Numbered from the stretch's first letter, positions 55,284-64,000 are shown. The stretch is 64,000 nucleotides of DNA from Vreelandella profundi (GCF_019722725.1 NZ_CP077941.1:3286001-3350000), one strand, 5' to 3'. The notes: generated by a model not told the origin, from the letters alone. Program-made: numbers and translations.

Positions 55284-56144
55284 ATGTCCACCGCGCAACG
55301 CGTCTTCCACGGCAAGTTCGGGAGAGTCGCCCTCCTCGATATGGACCGACCACTTGTAACCCATTCGCACCACGAATGCCATGTGCTGGTGAAGGTGTCA
55401 GGCTCCGACACATTTTTCAACGTCAATGGCCACCAAGTACCTCTTACCGACCGCAATGCGGTACTGATCAACGCTTGGCAGCCGCATTTCTTTGATTACC
55501 AGCCCAGCGCCGAGCAGACACAGATTCTCGCGCTCTATATCGAACCGGCCTGGCTGGCTGAAGCCCAGCATACGTTAGCCCTGAGCTCGCATCCGGGATT
55601 TTTTGCCCAGCCTAGTATTGAGCTTAACAGCAAGAAACGGGCGATGGCCGACCGGTTAATAGCCGAGGCCTATAGTGCCGGGCTAATTCCACGCGAACAC
55701 ATTGAATTTTTACTATTTGATTTTCTAATCGAGCTTATCGAGGATTTCTCTCAATGGAAGCACCTGTGCCGCCTCGGCACTCAGATGCGCCAAGGATTCA
55801 ATGATGCACGCATCCGCCGTGCTTGCGCCTACCTGCAAACCCATCTTGACGATCCTGATTGCGTTGCCAACGCTGCGAAGGCCGCTGGGTTATCCCGTGC
55901 GCACTTCTTTACCTTATTTCGCAAAGACACTGGCATGACACCAAGGCTCATGCTCAATGATGCGAGAATGCGGCGGGCCTTCATTTGGCTTGAGCGAGAG
56001 CGCAGCGGTACTCTAGGCCAACTCGCTGAGAACCTTGGATTTACCGAGCAGGGTCACTTTACTCGATTCTTCCGCCAACACATTGGCGCATCTCCAAGCC
56101 AGTATCGATGTGTAGTGGACAGTTATTGGACAGGAGATATGTGA
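55284..56144 (+). CDS. AraC-family regulator
   Basis: A 286-residue AraC-type regulator: an N-terminal cupin-like sensor (HHECHVLVKVSGSDTFF, AVLINAWQPHFFDYQ) and a C-terminal double helix-turn-helix (ANAAKAAGLSRAHFFTLFRKDTG and ENLGFTEQGHFTRFFRQHIGASP). AAGGAG precedes the ATG. Last gene of the catabolic block, it probably activates it in response to the aromatic acid. Confidence 0.87.
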   Translation: MSTAQRVFHGKFGRVALLDMDRPLVTHSHHECHVLVKVSGSDTFFNVNGHQVPLTDRNAVLINAWQPHFFDYQPSAEQTQILALYIEPAWLAEAQHTLALSSHPGFFAQPSIELNSKKRAMADRLIAEAYSAGLIPREHIEFLLFDFLIELIEDFSQWKHLCRLGTQMRQGFNDARIRRACAYLQTHLDDPDCVANAAKAAGLSRAHFFTLFRKDTGMTPRLMLNDARMRRAFIWLERERSGTLGQLAENLGFTEQGHFTRFFRQHIGASPSQYRCVVDSYWTGDM

Positions 56145-56205
56145 CCACGATAGTGTGACCCACAAGATGTTCGCGAGACTAGCTCAACGAACATACAGAT
56201 AAAAG

Positions 56206-57493
<1,288 letters not shown>

Positions 57494-57604
57494 CACTTCA
57501 AAAAATATCCTTGGGTCCTATCACCACAAATTTACCAAGCTGAAAATATCGATACTCTTGTTCACACTATTGTTCAAAATTGTGAGCAGCAACTTGCGTC
57601 GTGA
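57494..57604 (+). pseudogene. 3' tail of a gene-cassette ORF
   Basis: A plus frame is open from the IS edge at 57494 to a TGA at 57602-57604 and encodes a plausible C-terminus (KKYPWVLSPQIYQAEN, then HTIVQNCEQQLAS). The stop directly abuts the candidate attC, the usual arrangement in integron cassettes. The rest of the gene was lost to or lies beyond the IS. Family unknown. Confidence 0.45.
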
Positions 57605-57676
57605 GTCTAACAATCGCATGTTGTCAGACTGGTTTTCCGCTGCACTCCAAACCAGCCGCAAATACGGGCGTTATGT
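57605..57676 (+). other. Candidate integron attC site
   Basis: A 72-base element begins with GTCTAAC, fitting the attC R'' consensus RYYYAAC, and ends with GTTATGT, close to the R' consensus GTTRRRY. Between them is an imperfect palindrome centred on CTGGTTT / AAACCAG. It starts one base after a stop codon, and the next ORF begins 44 bases further on, as expected between two cassettes. No integrase gene is in the window. Confidence 0.5.
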
Positions 57677-57720
57677 GCTTATAAATGTCTTATTACTAGA
57701 TTTAGGAATTAATTAATATT

Positions 57721-57798
57721 ATGGAAAATGTTTTTAGATCTCGTCCATTCAAAATAAGAAATGCTGACGAATATGATGTGACAAATGTACTAGGATTA
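57721..57798 (+). pseudogene. 5' fragment of the ATPase-cold-shock gene, cut by IS30
   Basis: An ATG at 57721 starts 26 codons (MENVFRSRPFKIRNADEYDV, then TNVLGL) and ends at the TTA used as IS30 target site. If the IS30 and one TTA are removed, the frame continues directly into 58900-60516 to give a 564-residue protein. This is the true N-terminus of that ATPase. Confidence 0.8.
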
Positions 57799-58896
57799 GG
57801 CGGTCTCAATAACCAAGTGCAACACCTGACTCACTTGGTAAGCTATCGCCATGACTCATCAATACCACCATCTCTCCGCCGAAGAACGTGCTGCCATCAT
57901 GTTAATGCACACGAAGCATTCGTTGCGTGAGATCGCTCGTCGCCTCGACCGCTCCGTGAGTACCGTATCGCGTGAGCTACCACGTCATACGATCAGTGCT
58001 GAAAAGGGGTACGACGCCAGTCTTGCAGGGTTTCGAGCCCACTTAACGCGACGACGAGCACGCCGCGTACCAAAGCTGCATCCGGATAGCCAGCTGTTTG
58101 AGCTAATGATCTACTTGCTGCGCAAGTACTGGTCACCGCGCCAAATCGCCCTCACACTGAAGCGTATGTATCCTCATGACCCAAAACACCATGTCTCGCA
58201 CGAGACCATCTACAATGCGCTCTATGTGATGCCTCGTGGCTCGCTCAAGAAGGAACTCATCGCTTGCCTACGTCAGGGAAAAGGTAAGCGACGTCCTCGC
58301 AGTCGAGGCAACGACAGACGCCAACAAATTCCAGAGCTTGTGAGCATTCACATGCGACCACCCGAAATTGAAGATCGCCTCATGCCTGGCCATTGGGAAG
58401 GTGATCTCATTATGGGTGCAAATAACCGTTCCGCCGTAGGCACGTTAGTGGAGCGCACTACCCGACTCGTCATCCTAGTGAAGCTAGAGGGCACCACCGC
58501 GACAGCCACTGCGGTGGGCTTTAGCGACAAACTGAATGAAGTGCCTAGGGCTCTGCGTCTGTCCATGACTTACGACCAAGGACGCGAAATGGTAAAGCAT
58601 GCGGAGATTACGCAGCGCACGGGCACCGCTATCTACTTTGCAGATCCGCACAGCCCTTGGCAGCGCGGCTCTAATGAAAACACTAACGGCCTTCTCCGTC
58701 AGTACTTACCGAAGGGCACCGATTTGTCGGTGTACTGCCAAGAAGAACTTGATGCCATTGCTGATTCGTTAAATACCCGACCTAGAGAGACACTGAACGC
58801 ACGAACACCTTTAGAGGTTTACGCTGACGTGCTGAAGAAAGCGATACCTGGCACTCAGACCTTACAATAGTGTTGCGTTTGGAACTTGAGACCGCC
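57799..58896 (+). mobile_element. IS30-family element
   Basis: The element is 1,098 bp with inverted ends beginning GGCGGTCTCAA, and is flanked by a direct TTA repeat (57796-57798 and 58897-58899), a target duplication of three bases. It contains one intact transposase gene on the plus strand. The clean duplication and in-phase target gene show recent insertion. Confidence 0.93.
57851..58870 (+). CDS. IS30-family transposase
   Basis: A 339-residue DDE transposase of the IS30 family: N-terminal helix-turn-helix (HSLREIARRLDRSVSTVSREL), LLRKYWSPRQIALTLKR, and the catalytic core with GHWEGDLIMGANNRSAVGTLVER (first D), TYDQGREMVKH (second D) and the final E in SPWQRGSNENTNGLLRQYLP. Intact. Its TAG overlaps a GTG that opens the downstream ATPase frame. 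Confidence 0.95.
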   Translation: MTHQYHHLSAEERAAIMLMHTKHSLREIARRLDRSVSTVSRELPRHTISAEKGYDASLAGFRAHLTRRRARRVPKLHPDSQLFELMIYLLRKYWSPRQIALTLKRMYPHDPKHHVSHETIYNALYVMPRGSLKKELIACLRQGKGKRRPRSRGNDRRQQIPELVSIHMRPPEIEDRLMPGHWEGDLIMGANNRSAVGTLVERTTRLVILVKLEGTTATATAVGFSDKLNEVPRALRLSMTYDQGREMVKHAEITQRTGTAIYFADPHSPWQRGSNENTNGLLRQYLPKGTDLSVYCQEELDAIADSLNTRPRETLNARTPLEVYADVLKKAIPGTQTLQ

Positions 58897-60516
58897 TTAT
58901 TTGTAAGCCCCATAAATGGACTGGCAACTCCGTTTGATTACGAAAATTCGATAATCAAAGGTCGTATGGGGTCAGGTAAAACAATGTATTTGAGAGCAAA
59001 TCACGCCTACTATTTGTCAGCGCTTGTTCCTAGCTTGATTCATAATCACGATGAGGTTATCCTGCCCGTTTTTATACGTTTGAATGATTTTCAACATATT
59101 AAAGAACCGTCTGAAATATATCGTGCAATTATAATAAAAGTGATAGAAGAGCTTACTTCAATTTATCTGCATTTAGTAGATATGAAGCACTTGGCTGCTA
59201 TTCAATCAGGAATAAAACATCTGCCCGATTCATTGCTAGGGGCGCACAAACTTGCTTCCAATATTAAGCTGTTGGCGCAACTTGGTAGTGAAGAATACAT
59301 TGAAAGGGTTACTAATGAGCTTGGTTTAAAGGGAGGCTTAAAGCCAAAGTTTATAGAGTTATCTGCGGAATACAAAAATATAAGCTTCACTGAACTTAAA
59401 AAGAAGCCTAATCCCGGTATAAAAGATATCGAAGATTGTTATAAAAACCTCTTAGAAGGACAGGGGGGAAAAATATTATTGCTAATTGATGAGGCGGGAT
59501 CATTGGATAAAAGCTTCTTTAAAGAAAACGATGACTCATGCTTCTTTGAGATTTTAATGAATCAATTTAGAACCTCTTCTTTTATAAGAACTAAAATTGC
59601 AGTTTACCCAAACTCCTATTCAGATATGTTGACTGAAACTCGATACGGTGATGCGGTTAATTTGGAAGATGATGTGAAAAACCAAGCTGGATTTGAGGTT
59701 TTCCGTTCCCGAACAGTGAACATGATTGAGAATTATCTAAACCCTAACTCATATGAAGAAGTATCTATAAAAATTTCAGATATTTTTGACTTGTCAACAA
59801 CAGATACAACAGGGGATGCAATAGAGCAAATAATATACGCTTCAAGCGGCAATATGAGGCGTATGATGCAACTATTGGATTTAACCATGGAAACAGCCTA
59901 TTTAGAAAATAACGGGCCAACCAAGATTACCAAAGATCACGCCCTCATTACTTTAAATAAGCATGCGCAAAAAGCTGAAGCCGAATTCCCATCACAAGAC
60001 CTAGACTTGCTAAATTCTTTGACGAAAGTTTGTAAGGCAAGAAGCGCTTTTAAATTTAAGTTTCCAAATGTGCCTCTTCATAAGTATACAAACCGCTCAG
60101 AAGAATTTAACCTAGTTAATGTTATGCAATTGGGTTCAGGCCGTAGAGCAACAGTCTACGAATTTGATTATGCTTATTCTGTTTATAAAGATATACCAAC
60201 CCATAGAATGATTGATTCAGAAAAAGTTAATAGCTTTAGAACTAATGTAAATGGCCGTTGGCTGGAGCGTGAAGCAACTATAAGTGATGAAGTGCTTCTT
60301 CATGCTGATTTACCTGGAAAGATCGAAGGTACGGTTGACTATATGAAAGGTGAATCGGGGTTTATTGTTTGTGATCACGGGGAACAATACTTTTTTAGAG
60401 TTGGTGATGTAATTGAATCTGATAGATCCAAGCCAATTTATCAATCAAAACGAATTCGTTTCTACCCGTCAATGCTTGGAGACTCAAAATCGGCCGTGCT
60501 CTTAGAGGTGATTTAA
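58870..60516 (+). CDS. AAA-type ATPase with C-terminal cold-shock-like domain (5'-truncated by IS30)
   Basis: The original gene (57721-57798 plus 58900-60516) encodes 564 residues. Numbering on that protein: Walker A GRMGSGKT at 47-54, IRLNDF near 86, Walker B KILLLIDEAGSLD at about 217-229, a C-terminal ATPase helical part (ASSGNMRRMMQLLDL), a probable winged-helix section, and residues ~499-564 (GTVDYMKGESGFIVCDHGEQ, then FFRVGDV) resembling an OB/cold-shock fold. The layout is like ORC/CDC6-type ATPases. The remaining frame starts with a GTG overlapping the IS30 transposase stop and keeps both Walker motifs. It is AT-rich, unlike its neighbours, and is probably a cassette gene. Role unknown; defence is a guess. 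Confidence 0.7.
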   Translation: MLRLELETALFVSPINGLATPFDYENSIIKGRMGSGKTMYLRANHAYYLSALVPSLIHNHDEVILPVFIRLNDFQHIKEPSEIYRAIIIKVIEELTSIYLHLVDMKHLAAIQSGIKHLPDSLLGAHKLASNIKLLAQLGSEEYIERVTNELGLKGGLKPKFIELSAEYKNISFTELKKKPNPGIKDIEDCYKNLLEGQGGKILLLIDEAGSLDKSFFKENDDSCFFEILMNQFRTSSFIRTKIAVYPNSYSDMLTETRYGDAVNLEDDVKNQAGFEVFRSRTVNMIENYLNPNSYEEVSIKISDIFDLSTTDTTGDAIEQIIYASSGNMRRMMQLLDLTMETAYLENNGPTKITKDHALITLNKHAQKAEAEFPSQDLDLLNSLTKVCKARSAFKFKFPNVPLHKYTNRSEEFNLVNVMQLGSGRRATVYEFDYAYSVYKDIPTHRMIDSEKVNSFRTNVNGRWLEREATISDEVLLHADLPGKIEGTVDYMKGESGFIVCDHGEQYFFRVGDVIESDRSKPIYQSKRIRFYPSMLGDSKSAVLLEVI

Positions 60517-60593
60517 GGCACATAAAAAGTAAATGCAGGTGACGCCTTTGGTGCACCTGATTTAAGCGCTCTATCAGCGACGTCACCCCATTC

Positions 60594-61463
60594 TCAGTAG
60601 CATCCGGGTTTAGAGTCTGAAGTTACTTTATCGTTTTTTAACGCCAGTTGCTCTGCATAGGCGGAAGGCGTTAACCCTCCAAGTCCTTTCTTCGGCCGCT
60701 CCTCGTTGTATTCCCGTCGCCACGCCTCGATGACGACCCTGGCGTGATGTAGGCTGGTGAACCAGTGCTCGTTGAGACATTCATCCCGAAAACGCCCGTT
60801 AAACGATTCGATGTAGGCGTTTTGATTGGGTTGTCCAGGTTCGATTAAAAACAGTGCAACGCCACGTAGATGCGCCCATAACAGCATGGCCCGCCCACAG
60901 AATTCCTTTCCATTGTCCGTACGAATGGCGCTAGGTAGGCCGCGTTGTAAAGCCAGATGATCCAGCATCCGTGTTAAAAACAGACCACCAATGGCACGTT
61001 CAGGCACGATAGCCACGGCTTCATGCGTAGCGTCGTCGACAACGGTGAGGTTCTTAATGACGCGGCCTTCCGCTGTACGGTCAAACACAAAATCCATTGA
61101 CCAGACCTGATTGGCAGCATTAGGGCGGCTCAGTGGCTTACGCTCAGACATGGGAACCTTCTTGCGCTTGCGCCGTTTTATCTGCAATCGAGCCGCGGCA
61201 TAGAGGCGCTCGACGCGCTTATGATTGACCCGTTCACCGGCTTGACGCAGCTTCAGATAGATCATGCCAGCGCCATAACGACGATGCCGATGGGCCAAGC
61301 TAACAATGCGTTCACGCAGTGCCTCATTGCGATCAGGGGCCGCTTGATAGCGCAACGCGCTGGCACTCATACAGATGACACAGAGCGCACGGCGCTCACT
61401 CAGGCCACGCGAGACCATGAAGCGCACCATCTCGCGGCGTGCAGGCGCGCTCACCACTTTTTT
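60594..61463 (-). CDS. IS3-family transposase OrfB (copy 2)
   Basis: An integrase-type DDE protein identical to OrfB of copy 1, entered by -1 frameshifting from orfA. Catalytic motifs (WSMDFVFD, IRTDNGKEF, YIESFNGRFRDECL) are intact. Confidence 0.92.
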   Translation of the reverse strand, partial: KKVVSAPARREMVRFMVSRGLSERRALCVICMSASALRYQAAPDRNEALRERIVSLAHRHRRYGAGMIYLKLRQAGERVNHKRVERLYAAARLQIKRRKRKKVPMSERKPLSRPNAANQVWSMDFVFDRTAEGRVIKNLTVVDDATHEAVAIVPERAIGGLFLTRMLDHLALQRGLPSAIRTDNGKEFCGRAMLLWAHLRGVALFLIEPGQPNQNAYIESFNGRFRDECLNEHWFTSLHHARVVIEAWRREYNEERPKKGLGGLTPSAYAEQLALKNDKVTSDSKPGCY

Positions 61464-61720
61464 CTCAGCGCCTCGCGAGTGACCTCCATCTCCAGTAGCG
61501 ATTCGGCGAGTAGCTTCTTTAATCGCGTATTTTCGGTTTCGAGTTCTTTGAGTCGCTTGGCGTCCGGTACGCTCATTCCGCCGAACTTGCTGCGCCAAAG
61601 ATAATAGCTGGCTTCTGAGAAACCGTGCCGACGGCACAGCTCCTTGATGGGCAGTCCCGCTTCGGCTTCGCCCAGGAAACCAATGATCTGTTCTTCGCTG
61701 AAACGCTTCTTCATGTCCAA
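61451..61720 (-). CDS. IS3-family transposase OrfA (copy 2)
   Basis: An 89-residue HTH protein identical in sequence to OrfA of copy 1, with the same A6-G frameshift site at its 3' end (61458-61463). Confidence 0.92.
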   Translation of the reverse strand: MDMKKRFSEEQIIGFLGEAEAGLPIKELCRRHGFSEASYYLWRSKFGGMSVPDAKRLKELETENTRLKKLLAESLLEMEVTREALRKKW

Positions 61721-61873
61721 TCTCCTTACGCATAGGATCGGACTCTAAAGTGTAGCGCTACTCAATCAGGGGGGGACGTCGTCAGTGCCGCCGAAAAGAC
61801 TGCTCCTGTCCGAGGCTGTGTGAAAACGTAGCTGTCGCTATACTCTACCCATAACAGATCGTGGGAGGTACCG

Positions 61874-62002
61874 ATGAAACGTTTCGTCGCAGGTGAATCC
61901 CGGTCCCAAGCTACGTTGTTTCCTGTGCTTCTGGATGATTTCCTTTCTGAAGACAATCCGGTTCGGGCCATTGAGGCTTTCGTGGACGCCCTCAACCGAT
62001 AG
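61874..62002 (+). pseudogene. IS1182-family transposase, N-terminal remnant
   Basis: An ATG after GGGAGG opens MKRFVAGESRSQATLFPVLL, then DNPVRAIEAFVDALN and a premature TAG. This is the distinctive N-terminus of IS1182-type transposases. The ~60 bases in front (GAGGCTGTGTGAAAAC) look like that family's terminal region. The rest of the element is missing. Confidence 0.8.
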
Positions 62003-62092
62003 CTGAATAGCCCAGCATCTCACTCACCACCAGAAGTGCACAAAACTGGTAAGGTTAAGTGCATTTCCGTGACTGCTTACCAAGGATTTGGC

Positions 62093-63799
62093 ATGGCGAA
62101 TTCCCAACCATTCATTACGTCAATGCGTTTCTACGACGACCACGCTGATCGATTGTTTAACCAGTACCAGTCCCTGAGTTTTGAAAATGCGCATAGTGAA
62201 TGGATGCATCAACTTCCTGAGCAGGCTGGTTTAGCACTAGACGTTGGCGCTGGAAGCGGGCGCGATGCTAAAGCACTTGCAGAGCGCGGTTGGCAGGTAA
62301 TGGCGGTAGAGCCAGCAGAAAAGCTGAGAACGTTAGGGCAAAAGTATACGCACGAAAGGGATGTCAGTTGGATTGACGATACTTTGCCTGCTTTAAATTG
62401 CATTCGTCAGCTTTCACAGCGCTTTCAACTGATTCTGGTATCAGCGGTGTGGATGCATTTACCACCTAATGAACAGCAACGTGCTTTGCGGGTTCTTAGC
62501 TCACTGCTTACGCCGGGTGGGCTTATGGTAATCACCTGCCGTGAAGGCCCGGATAGTAATGAGCGTCAGTTTCATTCGGTCAACATGAGCATGCTGGATA
62601 GTTGGGCTCGTGATCTGGCGTTACTCCCCTTGCAGGCAAGCCATAGCGGCGACCAGCTTGGGCGCCAAAGTGTTGCTTGGCATCTACGTGTGTTCAGGCT
62701 GCCTGATGATGGCACTGGGGCACTGCCTTCCCTTCGGCATATTATCGTTAATGATGACAAGGCATCTTCTTACAAGCTCGGTTTGCTACGCACGCTGACA
62801 CGCCTTGCCGATAGCGCACCTGGCATAGTGATTTCACGAACAGAAGAATGGGTGACGGTACCTCTGGGAGCAGTAGGTCTCTTCTGGATAAAACTGTACC
62901 GTCCCTTATTGATAGAGCGTGATTTGCGCCAATCTCCCGGCGAGAAGGGGTATGGTTTCGCTAAGGATGATTTCTATCGCTTAAAGCAACTATCGCCACA
63001 TGATCTGCGCATTGGCTCAGCCTTTTATGATCCTCAATGTGCTGCCACCGTCATGCGAGCAATCCGCGATGCCTGCCAAACAGTTCTAAAGATGCCTGCT
63101 CACTTCACCACCTGGCCCGGCAGCCAGCGGCCTGTATTTGATGGAAGTTATCAAGGGCTACGCATCCGCGAACAGGCCGTTCGACTTGATAGCGCCACGC
63201 TGGCTTCTTTCGGAACATTTCGTATCCCTACCTCGCTATGGGACTCTATGAGCCGCTACGCCTGCTGGATCGAGCCTGCCATTGTTCATGAGTGGGCTCA
63301 GTTAATGCAGCGGTATGACGCCACTTACGATATCGGCACATTGCATCTCGCCTTGCAGTGGCAAGAAAGTCGCCGTGACACACAGCAGGCGCGTCAACTG
63401 GTCACTCAACGTTTACATGAACCGGCCCCATTGTCTTGCGTCTGGTCACAAAATGATTTGCACAGGCAAAATTACGCTATCGACCACTGCTTTCCCTGGT
63501 CGCGCTGGAACAACAATGATCTATGGAATTTGCTGCCAGCGACAGCAAAAGCCAATCAATCCAAATCGGATCGACTGCCTGCAGCTCAAGTGATGCAAAA
63601 GGCTAAACAGGACATTATGCACTGGTGGCAATATCTCGATGCCAGTACAGTCCGTCAGCAATTTCGTGATGAAGCTGCCGTAGCACTGCCACTTGCCACG
63701 CCAACGTCTTCTCTGGATGGAATTTTTAACAGCGCATTACTACAACGCCAACGATTGAAGGCGAATCAGCAACTTGCGGAATGGATGGGAGTGCGCTGA
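62093..63799 (+). CDS. SAM methyltransferase-HNH nuclease fusion protein
   Basis: A 568-residue protein. Residues ~45-155 form a class I methyltransferase: motif I LALDVGAGSGRDAKAL, an acidic second strand (VMAVEPAEKL) and LTPGGLMVITCREG. No DNA-methylase NPPY/DPPY motif is seen. The middle part is unassigned. Residues ~449-497 form an HNH nuclease (CVWSQNDL, IDHCFPWSRWNNNDLWNLLP, then KANQSKSDR). The ATG at 62093 follows AAGGA by six bases; an upstream frame from 62036 lacks such a site. It stands alone between IS debris and a tRNA gene. A phage-defence role is inferred, not shown. Confidence 0.78.
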   Translation: MANSQPFITSMRFYDDHADRLFNQYQSLSFENAHSEWMHQLPEQAGLALDVGAGSGRDAKALAERGWQVMAVEPAEKLRTLGQKYTHERDVSWIDDTLPALNCIRQLSQRFQLILVSAVWMHLPPNEQQRALRVLSSLLTPGGLMVITCREGPDSNERQFHSVNMSMLDSWARDLALLPLQASHSGDQLGRQSVAWHLRVFRLPDDGTGALPSLRHIIVNDDKASSYKLGLLRTLTRLADSAPGIVISRTEEWVTVPLGAVGLFWIKLYRPLLIERDLRQSPGEKGYGFAKDDFYRLKQLSPHDLRIGSAFYDPQCAATVMRAIRDACQTVLKMPAHFTTWPGSQRPVFDGSYQGLRIREQAVRLDSATLASFGTFRIPTSLWDSMSRYACWIEPAIVHEWAQLMQRYDATYDIGTLHLALQWQESRRDTQQARQLVTQRLHEPAPLSCVWSQNDLHRQNYAIDHCFPWSRWNNNDLWNLLPATAKANQSKSDRLPAAQVMQKAKQDIMHWWQYLDASTVRQQFRDEAAVALPLATPTSSLDGIFNSALLQRQRLKANQQLAEWMGVR

Positions 63800-63806
63800 T
63801 AAGCCT

Positions 63807-63912
63807 GTGCCACACCTTGTGTCAGGTAAGAGCTAAAGGTCATTAGCTTGATGACAGTTATTAGATCAAATGTTGACGAGTTTGGCACACTGATGACACA
63901 GATTTGACACAC
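63807..63912. repeat. Cluster of TTTGRCACAC-type repeats beside the tRNA gene
   Basis: TTTGGCACAC (63881-63890) and TTTGACACAC (63903-63912) are direct repeats 22 bases apart, with a related TGATGACACA between them and inverted or partial copies (TGTGCCACAC, TTGTGTCA) at 63807-63825. Such short repeats next to a tRNA 3' end resemble the arm sites of tyrosine integrases. Confidence 0.5.
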
Positions 63913-63950
63913 GCAAAACAAAAGGGCCTACGCGTTAACGTAAACCCTTG
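63913..63950 (-). terminator. Rho-independent terminator downstream of tRNA-Arg
   Basis: Read on the minus strand, AAGGGTTTACG pairs fully (with G-U pairs) with CGTAGGCCCTT around a short loop, followed by TTGTTTTG. It lies 7 bases after the tRNA CCA end and fits a tRNA transcript terminator. Confidence 0.8.
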
Positions 63951-63956
63951 ATATTA

Positions 63957-64000
63957 TGGCGCGCCCGGCAGGATTTGAACCTGCGACCCTCGGCTTCGGA
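63957..64000 (-). tRNA. tRNA-Arg(CCG), 3' part
   Basis: The minus strand gives the end of a tRNA: part of the anticodon loop (TCCGAA, anticodon CCG), stem GCCGA, variable loop, T-arm GCAGG-TTCAAAT-CCTGC, acceptor CGGGCGC, discriminator G and encoded CCA. The acceptor predicts a 5' end GCGCCCG, as in tRNA-Arg(CCG) of E. coli. The 5' half lies past the window edge. The 3' end faces the island. Confidence 0.85.

Larger units (their letters stand above)
60577..61781 (-). mobile_element. IS3-family element (IS407-type), copy 2
   Basis: Same 1,205-bp sequence, ends and orientation as the copy at 39523-40727; every base and residue compared is the same. TCA occurs immediately on both outer sides (60574-60576 and 61782-61784), a possible 3-bp target duplication. 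It lies between the end of the ATPase cassette and an IS1182-type fragment. Confidence 0.9.

Noticed and set aside
60517..60576. Second attC site after the ATPase gene
   Set aside because: A short CAGGTG/CACCTG stem is present, but no RYYYAAC or GTTRRRY boxes at the proper places; it may have been destroyed by the IS.
62093..63799. Classical type II restriction-modification fusion
   Set aside because: The methyltransferase part lacks NPPY/DPPY-type DNA methylase motifs and resembles small-molecule or RNA methyltransferases, so that label is not supported.

Overview
The window looks like a chromosomal segment of a moderately halophilic gammaproteobacterium, most likely Halomonas/Vreelandella or a close relative. 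This is inferred from gene content: a proton-translocating transhydrogenase, an NhaC-type Na+/H+ antiporter, BCCT and AbgT transporters, ovothiol synthesis and an E. coli-like C-P lyase operon. No 16S or other phylogenetic marker is present, so the genus is an inference.

Positions 1-38.5 kb are mostly ordinary chromosome. From left to right they hold pntA (cut by the window edge), a LysR regulator divergent from agmatinase speB, a small scar of amidase and maleate-isomerase remnants, and a hydratase/FAH-family enzyme. Next is a nearly complete phosphonate operon read right to left, phnC-D-E-F-G-H-I-J-K-L-M-N-P. It lacks phnO. Two copies of a 15-bp candidate PhnF operator are visible, one in front of phnC and one over the first codons of phnF. 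Then come an M20 peptidase with AbgT, regulators, a PAS-GGDEF-EAL protein paired with an RsbQ-like hydrolase, a MocR regulator, a second diguanylate cyclase, NhaC, a PuuB-like oxidase with an IclR regulator, MetY, OvoA, and an ATP-grasp enzyme followed by a BCCT transporter.

Positions 38.5-64 kb form a mosaic island that ends against the 3' end of a tRNA-Arg(CCG) gene. Two indistinguishable directly repeated IS3-family (IS407-type) copies sit at 39.5 and 60.6 kb. Between them lies a GC-rich eight-gene block that I read as a 2-furoate (or related heteroaromatic acid) pathway: a molybdenum hydroxylase of three subunits with a CoxG-like domain fused to the large one, an acyl-CoA ligase, an enoyl-CoA-hydratase-family enzyme, a BenE-type transporter, an XdhC-type maturation factor and an AraC regulator. 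Around it are many dead genes: a diverged inverted remnant of the same large subunit, an IS5-family transposase tail, an antitoxin tail, a phage holin and a degenerate IS3-group element.

At 57.5-60.6 kb a short AT-rich stretch looks like part of an integron cassette array. It has the tail of one cassette ORF, a candidate attC site directly after its stop codon, then a gene for an AAA-type ATPase with a C-terminal cold-shock-like domain. That gene is split by an IS30 element with a clean TTA target duplication. At 62.1-63.8 kb, next to the tRNA, is an intact protein joining a SAM methyltransferase-like domain to an HNH nuclease domain. These two proteins are the best candidates for poorly described, probably defence-related, systems.
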